From Serinibacter arcticus (GTDB lineage Bacteria; Actinomycetota; Actinomycetes; Actinomycetales; Beutenbergiaceae), in assembly GCF_003121705.1 (NCBI RefSeq), contig NZ_PYHR01000002.1, positions 1,798,001 to 1,862,000 on the forward strand: a stretch of DNA of 64,000 nt, given 5' to 3'. A program made the translations under genes and the position numbers. Of the stretch, positions 42,095 through 50,681 are shown in pieces; position 1 is the first letter of the stretch; every line of letters starts with the position of its first letter. The notes under the pieces are model-generated. The model was not told the DNA's origin. It saw nothing but the letters and a program-made list of their open reading frames with translations, and made no database searches.

Positions 42095-42919
42095 CTACTC
42101 CCAGCGGGCGGCCTCCGGGTCGACGCCGCGCGCCCGGGCAGCGGCGTCGATCGCGTCCCGCAGCCAGGAGGTCAGCCCCTCCTGGAGGTCCTCGAGCTCC
42201 GCGGTGAAGCCCGGTTCGGAGGCGTAGAGGCGACCCATCACGACGTGCATCGACGGCGTGACGTGGAAGTGCGCACCCATCGCCGCGCGGTGCCGCTCGG
42301 CGAGGGCGATCGCCTCCTTCTGCCCTGGGCCGACGCCGGTGCCGCACGCCTGCGCCATCTCCCGGAGCACCTCGCGGGTCTCGTGGACGACGTCGGACCA
42401 GTCCTGCGCGCTCCGGCCTGCCGAACGCTCGGCGTACTCCGCCCACTGCGCCGTGTCGCCCCACCGCTCGCGCGCAGCCGCGCTCCACCCCGGGTCCCAC
42501 CCCGGCCCGAAGACCTCGGCCGCCTCGGCGGCCGGCAGCAGGACCCCCCGCTCGTCGGCGGCCAGGACGGCCTCGACGTCGGCCGCGACCTGCTGCAGGC
42601 GCGCGATGCGTTCCGACAGCTCGCCGCGCCGCCGGACCAGCTCCGCCCGGCGCTCGGCCGCCGTCGCGGCGAGGAGTCCCGGGATCTCGGCTAGCGGCAC
42701 TCCCAGGTCGCGCAGCAGGAGCACGCGCCGGGCGCATGCGACGTCGGCCGGCAGGTAGGCGCGATAACCACCGGAGGACCGGGTCGACGGCGTGACCGCT
42801 CCGAGTGCGTCCCAGTGGTGCAGCGTCCGGATGCTCACCCCGAGGGCCCGGGCAACCACGCCGACCGTGACCGCCTCGCCCTCACCCTCGCCCGACGTCG
42901 GCGTCGGCGTCGGCGTCAT
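42095..42919 (-). CDS. MerR-family regulator with TipAS-like domain
   Basis: 274 residues. The N-terminal MerR winged helix begins VGVVARALGVSIRTLHHWDA and reads GGYRAYLPADVACARRVLLL (about 18-80). A long coiled coil (about 85-120) leads to a TipAS-like antibiotic- or ligand-recognition domain with RWGDTAQWAEYAERS and HFHVTPSMHVVMGRLY. TipAS-type regulators activate genes on binding thiopeptides or other ligands; the ligand here is unknown. The N-terminal PTPTPT tract comes from a short GGCGTC repeat at the gene start. Confidence 0.87.
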   Translation of the reverse strand: MTPTPTPTSGEGEGEAVTVGVVARALGVSIRTLHHWDALGAVTPSTRSSGGYRAYLPADVACARRVLLLRDLGVPLAEIPGLLAATAAERRAELVRRRGELSERIARLQQVAADVEAVLAADERGVLLPAAEAAEVFGPGWDPGWSAAARERWGDTAQWAEYAERSAGRSAQDWSDVVHETREVLREMAQACGTGVGPGQKEAIALAERHRAAMGAHFHVTPSMHVVMGRLYASEPGFTAELEDLQEGLTSWLRDAIDAAARARGVDPEAARWE

Positions 42920-42926
42920 CTCGGCC

Positions 42927-44408
42927 TCAGCCTGCGAGCAGGTGCCGGAAGAACCGCACCCCGCGCACCAGCGAGTCCGCGGCCACGTGCTCGTCGACGC
43001 CGTGGATCCCCGCGCGCTGCTCGGACGTCATCGCCAACGGCGCGAACCGGTAGACGGCGGGCGTCAGCCGGGCCGCGAAGCGCGAGTCGCTCGCCGCGAG
43101 CATCGTGTACGGCGCGACGACGGCGTCCGGGTAGGCGTGGCCGACGGCAGCGGCGATCAGAGCCCATCGCTCGTCGTCGAGCGGGGAGACCGGCGTCGGC
43201 TCGCTGGCGGCGAGCACCCGCACGCTCGCGCGGGGACCCCGACGCCCGACGGCGGAGCGCACCACGCGCTCGACGTGCGCGACCGCGTCGGCGACGCTCG
43301 ACGTCGTCGCCACCCGGAGGTTGACGACGGCGCTGGCGCGCGAGGCGATGACGTTCGGCGCGGACGAGCCCCGCAGCACGGTCGCGGTGGCGGTCGTCCG
43401 GACGAGGGCCCCCAGCTCGCCGCCCAGCAACGGCAGCACGCGGGCGAGCGGCCGGCGCAGCCCGTCGGCCCGGCCCACCACCCAGCGCAGCGGCAGGGGC
43501 AGGTGGGGCGCGACGGCGTCGAACATCGCGACCACGACGTCGTCCACCACCGCCGGGTGCGGGTGGCGCTCGATCGCGGCGAGGGCACGGCCGAGCGCGG
43601 ACACGACGCCGCGGCGGGGCGGCGTGGAGGCGTGACCGGCGTGGGCCGGGTCGGACTCGACGACGATCTCCAGGTTGACGACGCCCTTCTCCGCGACGCC
43701 GACCACCGCCAGCGGGCGCGTCAGGCCGGGGAAGGCCCCCGTCGCGACGGCGCCGCCCTCGTCGACGACGAGCGCCGGCACGACACCGCGCTCGGCGAGC
43801 AGGGCGACGGCGGCCTCGGCCGAGGGTCCGTCGCGCTCCTCGTCGGCGCCGAGCAGCAGGTGGAGGTCGTGCGCCGGCCGCCAGCCGTCGCCCAGGAGCT
43901 CCTCGACGGCCTCGAGCGTGACGAGCATCGCGCCCTTGTCGTCCAGCGTGCCGCGACCGTGGACGATGAGGTCGCCGTTGCGATCAGGCGCGACGACGCC
44001 GGCGAACGGCTCGTGCGTCCAGCCGGAGGCCGCCCAGTCCTCGCCCTTCTCGCCGCGCGGGGCGGGGACGACGTCCTGGTGGGCCATGAGGAGGACGGGG
44101 CCGAGCGCCGTCGCACCCGGGGACGTGCGGCCGCTGGTCGTGGCGGTGGTGGTGTCCCCCGCGATCCGCAGCAGCAGCCCCGCGCGGCCGACGGTCTCGA
44201 CGTCGGCCGCCGCGAACGTCGTCGGGAACATCTCGCCGAGCGCCTCCCGGAAGGCGTCGAAGACGGCGGTCGCGGCGTCGTCGAGCGGGCCGTCGTCGGG
44301 GCTGATCGTGGGGATCCGTACGAGCCGGGCGAGGCGCTCCGCGAGCCGGGCTGCCTCGGCCCGATCGCCGTCGGGAGCGGGGGGCGTGGCGCTGGCGGGA
44401 TCCGACAT
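42927..44408 (-). CDS. M20-family metallopeptidase / carboxypeptidase
   Basis: 493 residues. The zinc ligands are recognisable in VLLMAHQDVVPAP (His, about 112), GRGTLDDKGAML (Asp, about 150) and LLLGADEERDGPSA (Glu-Glu, about 185), with late His residues in GIHGVDEHVAADS. The lid/dimerisation domain holds VESDPAHAGHASTPP. The length and the pattern of the PM20D1/CPS1 branch suggest an amidohydrolase acting on N-acyl amino acids or dipeptides. There is no signal peptide. It is separated from the MFS transporter upstream by only 13 bases, so the two may form an operon. Confidence 0.88.
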   Translation of the reverse strand: MSDPASATPPAPDGDRAEAARLAERLARLVRIPTISPDDGPLDDAATAVFDAFREALGEMFPTTFAAADVETVGRAGLLLRIAGDTTTATTSGRTSPGATALGPVLLMAHQDVVPAPRGEKGEDWAASGWTHEPFAGVVAPDRNGDLIVHGRGTLDDKGAMLVTLEAVEELLGDGWRPAHDLHLLLGADEERDGPSAEAAVALLAERGVVPALVVDEGGAVATGAFPGLTRPLAVVGVAEKGVVNLEIVVESDPAHAGHASTPPRRGVVSALGRALAAIERHPHPAVVDDVVVAMFDAVAPHLPLPLRWVVGRADGLRRPLARVLPLLGGELGALVRTTATATVLRGSSAPNVIASRASAVVNLRVATTSSVADAVAHVERVVRSAVGRRGPRASVRVLAASEPTPVSPLDDERWALIAAAVGHAYPDAVVAPYTMLAASDSRFAARLTPAVYRFAPLAMTSEQRAGIHGVDEHVAADSLVRGVRFFRHLLAG

Positions 44409-44421
44409 GCGTCCCAGCCTC

Positions 44422-45903
44422 TCAGGCGATCGCGTCCGCCGGGACGGACGTGAACGCCACCTTCGGCACGGTGAGCAGCGCGACGATGGCGACGATCGCC
44501 GTCACGCCGCAGATCGCCCACACCGTGATGTAACCGCTGAGCGGGGCGGCGGTCTCGTCGACCCCGAGGCCCGCCCCTGCCCCCGCGACGACCACGCCGC
44601 CGGCGAGCGCGAGCGCGAAGGCCGAGCTCGCGAACGAGCCGCCGATGGTCTTGGTGGTGTTGGTCAGGCCGGTGGCCATCGCCGTGCGGTCGACCGGGGC
44701 GGCCGCGGCCGCGGCGGCGGGGAGCGCGGCGACGAGGGCGCCGGAGCCGAGGCCCGCCACCACCATGCACGCCACCACCTGGACGACGGTGTCGTGCAGC
44801 GGGATGAGCCCGAGGTACCCGATCGCCACCAGGCTCGCCGCGCCGATCAGCACCAGGCGCGGAGTGAGGGCCGCAGAGATCCGGGAGAACAGACCGGCGC
44901 CGATGAGCAGGCTGAACACGTAGGCGCCGATGATGTACGACGCCTGGGCGGAGTCGAGGCCCAGCCCGTGCCCGGTGGCCGGGTCGGTGCGGACGAACGT
45001 CGACAGCGGACCCTGCGCGCCGAGCACGCTGACGCCGAACAGGCCGGCGGTGAGGAAGACCGGCCAGAGCGCGGGTCGGCGCACCAGCGCGATGTCGATG
45101 AGCGGTGAGTCGGTCCGCAGCTGGAGACGGACGAACAGCCAGCCGAGCGCGAGCCCGACCAGCACCAGGAGCCCCACCCAGATCGTGATGCCGTCCAGCC
45201 GGACGAGACTGAGTCCGCCCGTGACCGCCAGCAGCGCGAGCGAGAGGACGACGGCGCCGCGCGTGTCCACCGCGCCGCCGCCCCGCTCCCCGGAGTCGGG
45301 CACGAGGCGCCAGACGACGACGAACGCGGCCGTCACCAGCAGCGCCGGCACCGCGAGGACGAGCGACAGGCTGCCCGCGAGCAGCGTTCCGAGCTGGCCG
45401 GCCAGCAGCGCGCCGCCGATCGCGCCGGCCTGGAGGGCGACGACGATGACGCCGGTCGCGCGCCGGGTGACGGCGGCGGTGTCGGGGAGCTTGCGGGCGC
45501 GGGAGTAGATGATCGCGACGTTGAGCGGCAGCCACACGACGTAGAAGCCCTGCAGCGACCAGGCGAGCAGGAACAGGGGGAAGGTCGGGGCGATCGCGAC
45601 GGCCCAGGACGCGAGCGCCGTCACGGCGAGCGAGCCGATGAGCACGCGGCGGTGGCCGAAGATGTCGCCGAGCCGCGCGAGCACCGGGACCACGATGGCC
45701 GAGACGAGGAGCTGCAGCGCCTCGAGCCAGTTGATGTCGGCGTCGGGGACGTCGAGGCGGCGTGCCACGTCGGAGAAGAGGGGCGTGTAGTAGCCCTGGA
45801 GCACGCCGGAGGTGATCTCGACGACGACGAGCGCCCCCACCACTCCCCCGGCGATCTTCGCGACCCGCGTCGCGCCGCCGCTGCCACCCTGCTGTGTCGT
45901 CAT
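44422..45903 (-). CDS. MFS transporter
   Basis: 493 residues with about 12-14 hydrophobic helices. The loop 2-3 motif appears as ARLGDIFGHRRVLIGSLAV (A-motif GxxxDRxGRR-like). A Gly-rich motif C-like stretch and a cytoplasmic central loop VPDSGERGGGAVDTRG are also seen. It likely exports or imports a small molecule by proton coupling; no substrate is indicated. The neighbouring M20 peptidase on the same strand suggests amino acid or peptide derivatives, but this is only context. Confidence 0.88.
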   Translation of the reverse strand: MTTQQGGSGGATRVAKIAGGVVGALVVVEITSGVLQGYYTPLFSDVARRLDVPDADINWLEALQLLVSAIVVPVLARLGDIFGHRRVLIGSLAVTALASWAVAIAPTFPLFLLAWSLQGFYVVWLPLNVAIIYSRARKLPDTAAVTRRATGVIVVALQAGAIGGALLAGQLGTLLAGSLSLVLAVPALLVTAAFVVVWRLVPDSGERGGGAVDTRGAVVLSLALLAVTGGLSLVRLDGITIWVGLLVLVGLALGWLFVRLQLRTDSPLIDIALVRRPALWPVFLTAGLFGVSVLGAQGPLSTFVRTDPATGHGLGLDSAQASYIIGAYVFSLLIGAGLFSRISAALTPRLVLIGAASLVAIGYLGLIPLHDTVVQVVACMVVAGLGSGALVAALPAAAAAAAPVDRTAMATGLTNTTKTIGGSFASSAFALALAGGVVVAGAGAGLGVDETAAPLSGYITVWAICGVTAIVAIVALLTVPKVAFTSVPADAIA

Positions 45904-45973
45904 CGGAGGATCGTCGCACCGGGTGGGGCCGGGCGCGCGACGGCGCGGCGGGGCCGGTCGTTCGGCCGCGGCC

Positions 45974-46032
45974 CGTTGCGCGCAGCGGTGGTCGGTTCGG
46001 GGCCGCTCAAGCGACCACCGGTGCGCGCAACG
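45974..46032. repeat. TTGCGCGCA-family palindromic element, copy 2
   Basis: 21-bp arms with one mismatch: left CGTTGCGCGCAGCGGTGGTC plus G, right ending GGTGCGCGCAACG, around a 17-base loop. It has the same 11-base termini as the copy at 7826-7884 but an unrelated centre. It sits between divergent genes, so a terminator role is unlikely for this copy. Confidence 0.65.
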
Positions 46033-46061
46033 CGGCGGGGCCTGCCGGCGGCCGGGGGTCG

Positions 46062-46082
46062 TTGGTATCGGCGTGATACCAA
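46062..46082. promoter_or_regulatory. antitoxin operator, inverted repeat TTGGTATC / GATACCAA
   Basis: A perfect 8-bp inverted repeat with a 5-base centre, 20 bases before the GTG of the ribbon-helix-helix antitoxin. RHH antitoxins bind such short palindromes to repress their own operon. Confidence 0.65.
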
Positions 46083-46101
46083 TCGCTCCCTGGAGGCTGC
46101 C

Positions 46102-46296
46102 GTGGCCATGACTCTTCGACTCGACGACGAGGCGCAGGCTGCGCTCGAGCGGATCGCGACGGCGGAGGGCGTCAGCTCCAACGAGGCCGTACGCCGCGCC
46201 GTCCTGGAGTACGACACCAACCGCACCTCGGTGCGGGATGCGTTCATCGCTCGCATCGTCGCCGAGGACGGGCCGCTGCTTGACCGACTCGGCTGA
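46102..46296 (+). CDS. ribbon-helix-helix (CopG-type) antitoxin
   Basis: 64 residues. The N-terminal beta strand VAMTLRLDDEAQAALERIA and helices with EGVSSNEAVRRAVLEYDT form the RHH DNA-binding fold. The acidic C-terminal tail would wrap the toxin. GGAGG lies 5 bases before the GTG; an ATG two codons later is an alternative. It precedes a Doc-type toxin gene by 10 bases, the standard antitoxin-toxin order, and has its own operator palindrome upstream. Confidence 0.85.
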   Translation: MAMTLRLDDEAQAALERIATAEGVSSNEAVRRAVLEYDTNRTSVRDAFIARIVAEDGPLLDRLG

Positions 46297-46306
46297 CCGC
46301 TGTCCG

Positions 46307-46690
46307 ATGACCGTCTACCTCGACGTCGAGGACCTGCTCGCGAGTGCCCGCGCGTTCCTCGGCACCGAGCCCCTCGCGCGCAACCCCGCTCTGCTCGCCT
46401 CGGCCCTCGCGCGCTCGACGGCGCAGATGTACGGCGTGGAGGCCTACCCCGAGCTGAACGAGTAGTCCGCGGCGCTGCTGATCTCGGTGACGAACAACCA
46501 CGCCCTGATCGACGGCGACGAGCGACTCGGCTGGGTGGCCACCCGCCTTTTCTACCTGCTCAACGGCAGCGACCTGGTGACGCCGCACGACGAGGCCTGC
46601 GACCTCGTCATGGCGATCGCGGACGGCAGCCGTCGCGAGGTCGCCGACTTCGCCGCCACGCTCGCCGCCTGGGTGCGCCCGGCACCCTGA
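46307..46690 (+). pseudogene. doc: Fic/Doc-family toxin, interrupted by an in-frame amber codon
   Basis: The frame reads MTVYLDVEDLLASARAFLG ... YGVEAYPELNE, then TAG at 46463-46465, then continues in the same frame SAALLISVTNNHALIDGDER to WVRPAP, giving about 127 residues if read through. This is a complete Doc fold. The catalytic loop is HALIDGDERLGW where the family has HxxxDGNKR: His and Arg are kept, but Asn is Asp and Lys is Glu. A toxin phosphorylating EF-Tu would therefore be disabled twice. The intact antitoxin upstream could persist for regulation or by chance. Confidence 0.85.
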
Positions 46691-46694
46691 CGGC

Positions 46695-49600
46695 TCAGCG
46701 CGCCGCGAGCTGCTCCATCTGGTCGATCACCAGCGTCACGGCACCAGGCTGCTGGTCGGGCGGGTAGCGGTACTTCACGAGCAGCCGCTTCACCGACGAG
46801 CGCAGCTTCGCCTTGACGTCGTCCCGCGAGCCCCAGTCCGTCTTGGCGTCGCGCCGCATGATGATCACGAGCTCGCGCGCGATGGTCGCGAGCGTGTCAG
46901 TTCCCTGCAGCTCGACCGCCGACGGGTTGGAGGCGACGGCGTCGTAGAAGGCCAGCTCGTCGTTCGAGAGCGGAGGATCGAACTCCGCGCCCCTCGCCCC
47001 CTCGGCGAAGATCTCCTCGCCGAGCTCGAACAGTGCCGACATCACCTCCGCCGACGTGAGGTTGGCGTTGGTGTAGCGCGCCATGATCTCGTCGAGCCGC
47101 TCGCTGAACGCCCGCTGCCGCACGAGGTTGCCTCGAGCGACGCTCCGTGACTCGCTCATCACGAGGTTGCGCAGCTGCTCGATCGCGAGCTGGTGATCGT
47201 CCTGGGCGCGCAACCTATCGAGCATCGCCCGCTCGAACGTGTCGATCCGCACGGGCTCGAGGCCGGCCGCCTCGTAGATCGACAGCACCTCCCCCGAGGC
47301 GACGGATCGCGCGACGAGCCCTGCCAGCTCCACCTCGATCTGGGCCGGGATGGGCAGTCCGGCCGCGCGTCGTTCCTCGGTGTCGAGCTTGCCGATCACC
47401 ACGCGGACCGCGGAGAGGAACTGCACGTCGCCGCGCACCGCCTCGAGCTCCTCCTGGCGTCCGGCCAGCGCCCACGCACGCTGCAGCTGACCCGCCGCCG
47501 TCCGGAACTCCGACGACGGCGACGGCGCCTCCGGATCGGCCCCCGGTCGGGGCGTGCGGAGCCAGCTCGCCGTCGTCATCACGGCCCGCAGGAAGTCGCG
47601 GCTCTGCTTCGCATCCCGCAGCCGCGTCCGCCAGTCGAACCCGACGAGGCACTCGGCCGCGGCAGCCAGAGCCTCGTGGACGAGGGCGACGGCGTCCTCC
47701 ACGGTCCGCCCGACGGGTCGGGTCTCCTGGTCGCTCACCGTGTACTCGGCGAGCGCCGCCGCCAGGTTCTCGGTCACGGGCGCCGACGCCACGAGCAGGC
47801 CCGCGTTCTTCCGCCGAAAGGTGCGGTTGACCCGCGCGAGCGTCTGCATCAGCAGCGCGCCCTTCATCGGACGGTCGAGGTAGAGCGTGTGCAGCGGCGG
47901 AGCGTCGAACCCGGTCAGGAGCATGTCCTTGACGATGACGATCTCGAGCGGGTCGGCGGGGTCGGTCAGCCGCTGCCGGATCGCCCGGTTCGCCGACTCG
48001 CGCCGCACGTGGTCGACGACAGGAGCGGTGTCGCTCGCGGTGCCGGAGTAGACGACCTTGATCACGCCCTCGGAGTCCGCCTCGGCGTGCCACTCCGGCC
48101 GGAGCGCGACGATCTCGTCGTACAGCCGGGCGCAGATCTCGCGGGTCGCGGCGACGACGAGCGCCTTCCCCGGTGCCTTCTCCGGCTCCGATCCCGACAC
48201 CAACGCCGCCATCGCTTCGCGCCGGGCCTCCCAGTGCTCGACGATCTCCCTCGCAAGGACCTCGAGCCGCTGCGGCGCCCCGTAGACGGCGTTCACGCGG
48301 GCCACGCCCTGCTCGATCCTCGCCCGCTCGACGTCGTCGATCCCCGCCGTGATCTCGTCGGCGAGCTCGTCCACCTCCTCGGGCGAGAGGTCGGCCGACT
48401 GCTCCACCTTGAGCAGTCGCGGCTCGAAGTAGACGGGGACGGTCGCGCCGTCGACGACGGCCTGCGTGAGGTCGTAGGTGTGGATGACCTCGCCGAACAC
48501 CGCCCGGGTGTCGCGGTCGGCGAACGAGATGGGCGTGCCGGTGAAGGCGATGAGCGTGGCTCCGGGGAGCGCGTTCTTGAGGTGCCAGGCGTACCCGTCG
48601 AGGTCCTCGTAGTGCGAGCGGTGGGCCTCGTCGACGATGAGCACGATGTTCCGGCGGTCGCTGAGCCGGGGATGGGCGGCACCAGCGTCGCGCTCGGCCT
48701 TGCTGAGCCCGAACTTCTGCAGGGTGGTGAAGTAGATCCCGCCGGTGCGGCGCGCCGACAGGTTCTGCCGCAGCGTCGCGCGGGACGTGACCTGCTCGGG
48801 CTTCTCGGGGAGGAGCTCGCTGCGCGCGAAGGTCTCGTAGAGCTGGCCGTCCAGCTCCGTGCGGTCGGTGACGACCACGATGGTCGGGTTCCGCAACGCC
48901 GGGTGCTTGAGGATCTTCGCCGCGTAGAGCTCCATCTCCATGGACTTGCCCGACCCCTGCGTGTGCCAGACGACGCCGGCCCGGCCGTCCCCGGCGACGG
49001 CCGTCACGGTCGCCTCGACGGCGGCGCGCACGGCCGCGATCTGGTGGGGCTTCGCGACGCGCTTGACGAGGCCGCCCTCACCCGAGTCGAAAGCGACGAA
49101 CCCGTCCAGCAGCTCCAGCAGCCGCTCGGGCGCGAGCAGTCCGTCCGTGAGCTGCTCGAGCGCGTAGGCGAAGTCCTCCTCGGCCAGCGCGACCTCGGCG
49201 GCGGTCTCCACCTCACCGAGCGGTGCGGTGACGCCGTCGGCCGCCGCCTCGGCTCCCTCGGGCCGCCGCGGGGTGCCGTCGGCGTCCACGTTCCAGGGCG
49301 AGTAGTGGTTGAGCGAGGTGAAAGGGGTCCCGTAGCGCGCCGTCACGCCGTCGGAGATGACCGACACGGCGGCGGCGCGGAACGCCGTCGGGAACTCCCG
49401 CACGTACGTCGCGATCTGGGCGTGCGCCGTGTCGAGGGTGGCCGCGGCGTTCGAGGCGTCCTTGAGTTCCGCGATGACAAGGGGGAGTCCGTTGAGGTAG
49501 AGCACGACGTCGAAGCGCCGTTCGAGATCGGGGGTCCGGACCGTGACCTGACGGACGGCAAGGAACGTGTTGTTCACCGCCTCGTGCAGATCGACGATGC

Positions 49601-49961
49601 GGATCGTCGGGGTCCGCTCGATTCCGTCGTCGTCGATGTAGGTGTGGCGGATGCCGTCGACGATCGCGTCGTGGAGACGCTTGTTCTCGGCGATCGCGTC
49701 GCTGGACTGCGGGCGCAGCAGCTCCGCTACGGCGAGGTCGAGGTGATTGGTGGGCACGCCAGGGTTGAGCCGGTGCACCGACTGCCGCACTCGGGAGGGG
49801 ATCACGACGTCGGCCCAGGACTCCCGGTTCGGGCGGACGTTCCCGGAGGCGTCCGTCCACGTGGCGCCGGGGGCGATCTCGCGGCCGTGGAGCGACTCCC
49901 ACCCCAGCTCGGCGAGATGCTCGACGAAGAGGTCCTCGATCTCGGACTCGTGGAACTTCAT
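46695..49961 (-). CDS. hsdR: type I restriction endonuclease subunit R
   Basis: 1088 residues. The N-terminal PD-(D/E)xK nuclease has FDVVLYLNGLPLVIAELKDA (about 150-170). The SF2 translocase has Walker A TQGSGKS near 337, DEAH in LIVDEAHRSHY near 443, and motif VI-type QTLARVNRTFRRK near 710. The C-terminal helical region binds the methylase core. It pumps DNA and cuts unmodified DNA at a distance. It is the last gene of the restriction operon, separated from hsdS by four extra genes. The start overlaps the stop of a 43-residue frame (ATGA). Confidence 0.94.
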   Translation of the reverse strand: MKFHESEIEDLFVEHLAELGWESLHGREIAPGATWTDASGNVRPNRESWADVVIPSRVRQSVHRLNPGVPTNHLDLAVAELLRPQSSDAIAENKRLHDAIVDGIRHTYIDDDGIERTPTIRIVDLHEAVNNTFLAVRQVTVRTPDLERRFDVVLYLNGLPLVIAELKDASNAAATLDTAHAQIATYVREFPTAFRAAAVSVISDGVTARYGTPFTSLNHYSPWNVDADGTPRRPEGAEAAADGVTAPLGEVETAAEVALAEEDFAYALEQLTDGLLAPERLLELLDGFVAFDSGEGGLVKRVAKPHQIAAVRAAVEATVTAVAGDGRAGVVWHTQGSGKSMEMELYAAKILKHPALRNPTIVVVTDRTELDGQLYETFARSELLPEKPEQVTSRATLRQNLSARRTGGIYFTTLQKFGLSKAERDAGAAHPRLSDRRNIVLIVDEAHRSHYEDLDGYAWHLKNALPGATLIAFTGTPISFADRDTRAVFGEVIHTYDLTQAVVDGATVPVYFEPRLLKVEQSADLSPEEVDELADEITAGIDDVERARIEQGVARVNAVYGAPQRLEVLAREIVEHWEARREAMAALVSGSEPEKAPGKALVVAATREICARLYDEIVALRPEWHAEADSEGVIKVVYSGTASDTAPVVDHVRRESANRAIRQRLTDPADPLEIVIVKDMLLTGFDAPPLHTLYLDRPMKGALLMQTLARVNRTFRRKNAGLLVASAPVTENLAAALAEYTVSDQETRPVGRTVEDAVALVHEALAAAAECLVGFDWRTRLRDAKQSRDFLRAVMTTASWLRTPRPGADPEAPSPSSEFRTAAGQLQRAWALAGRQEELEAVRGDVQFLSAVRVVIGKLDTEERRAAGLPIPAQIEVELAGLVARSVASGEVLSIYEAAGLEPVRIDTFERAMLDRLRAQDDHQLAIEQLRNLVMSESRSVARGNLVRQRAFSERLDEIMARYTNANLTSAEVMSALFELGEEIFAEGARGAEFDPPLSNDELAFYDAVASNPSAVELQGTDTLATIARELVIIMRRDAKTDWGSRDDVKAKLRSSVKRLLVKYRYPPDQQPGAVTLVIDQMEQLAAR

Positions 49962-50089
49962 GACTCTCCCCTGTTGTCGAAAAGCTGACTCATGGCGTGG
50001 GCGAAATGCGGCACGCCGGCGCGGCCGACGTGCGCTGACGATCGGCGGGTGAACGAGGATGCGCAGGCATCGATGAAGGCGACGAACAT
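49958..50089 (-). pseudogene. truncated PIN-type toxin stub between antitoxin and hsdR
   Basis: A 43-residue frame starts MFVAFIDACASSFTRRSSAH, which resembles the first strand of VapC/PIN toxins with the first metal-binding Asp (FIDAC). It then ends in unrelated sequence PHFAHAMSQLFDNRGES. PIN toxins are normally about 130-190 residues, so only about the first 10-12 are recognisable. Its ATG overlaps the antitoxin stop (TGATG) and its stop overlaps the hsdR start (ATGA). It looks like a toxin cut away when hsdR was joined, though the tail may belong to a lost or coupling peptide. Confidence 0.5.
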
Positions 50090-50595
50090 CAGTCCTTAAG
50101 TCGCCTCATGGCTCGAAGCGCCTCGTCGTAGTCCGTTCGATCGACGTCGTACAAACCGTCAGCGACCGGCTGGCGCGTGATCTCGCCGAGGAGCTCCCGG
50201 CGCTGGCGGGAACGCTTCTCCCGGTAGGCGAGCACGTCGTCGAGCCGCACGAGCCGGTGCTTCCGAGGGCGTTCGTACGGAAGTTCGCCGTCCTCCAGCA
50301 GCTTCACCAGAGTGGGTCGGGAGACGCCCAGCATCTCGGCCGCCTGGCTCGTCGTGAGTCGCACGGACACCGGGGCGACCGTCACCGCATCTCCTCGCCG
50401 AAGAGCGGAGACGACGTCGACGAGCACCTCGTAGACGTCGGCCGGCAGGTCGACGCTCTCACCTGCCGGGCCCTGCAGTCGCGCAGGCGTCGAGCCGCCG
50501 AGCAGATCGGCCAACGGCTTGAGCGACGACGAGTCGTGCGGGGGAAAGAGCGTGTCGGAGTGGGGTCGGCGGAGGCTCGCGGGAGGGGTCGACAT
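50089..50595 (-). CDS. excisionase-family HTH protein, likely antitoxin
   Basis: 168 residues. The N-terminal ~70 residues are variable. A helix-turn-helix of the excisionase/MerR kind follows: RLTTSQAAEMLGVSRPTLVKLL, then ELPYERPRKHRLVRLDDVLA (about 80-130). The acidic C-terminus YDVDRTDYDEALRAMRRL is as in antitoxins paired with PIN toxins. A stub of such a toxin follows with overlapping codons. It lies inside the restriction operon, so it may now serve as a regulator only. Confidence 0.8.
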   Translation of the reverse strand: MSTPPASLRRPHSDTLFPPHDSSSLKPLADLLGGSTPARLQGPAGESVDLPADVYEVLVDVVSALRRGDAVTVAPVSVRLTTSQAAEMLGVSRPTLVKLLEDGELPYERPRKHRLVRLDDVLAYREKRSRQRRELLGEITRQPVADGLYDVDRTDYDEALRAMRRLKD

Positions 50596-50681
50596 GCGCT
50601 TATCGTCGTGGCGAAACGAAAGAAACGCAACTGCACCACCCGCCGCAGAACTCGTCCTCGACATTGCTGTCGTTGCGCTCG

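Noticed and set aside
46238-46465. Separate 75-residue gene starting at 46238
   Set aside because: Its first part overlaps the antitoxin in another frame. Only the part from ATG 46307 matches the Doc N-terminus, and it continues in frame past the TAG.
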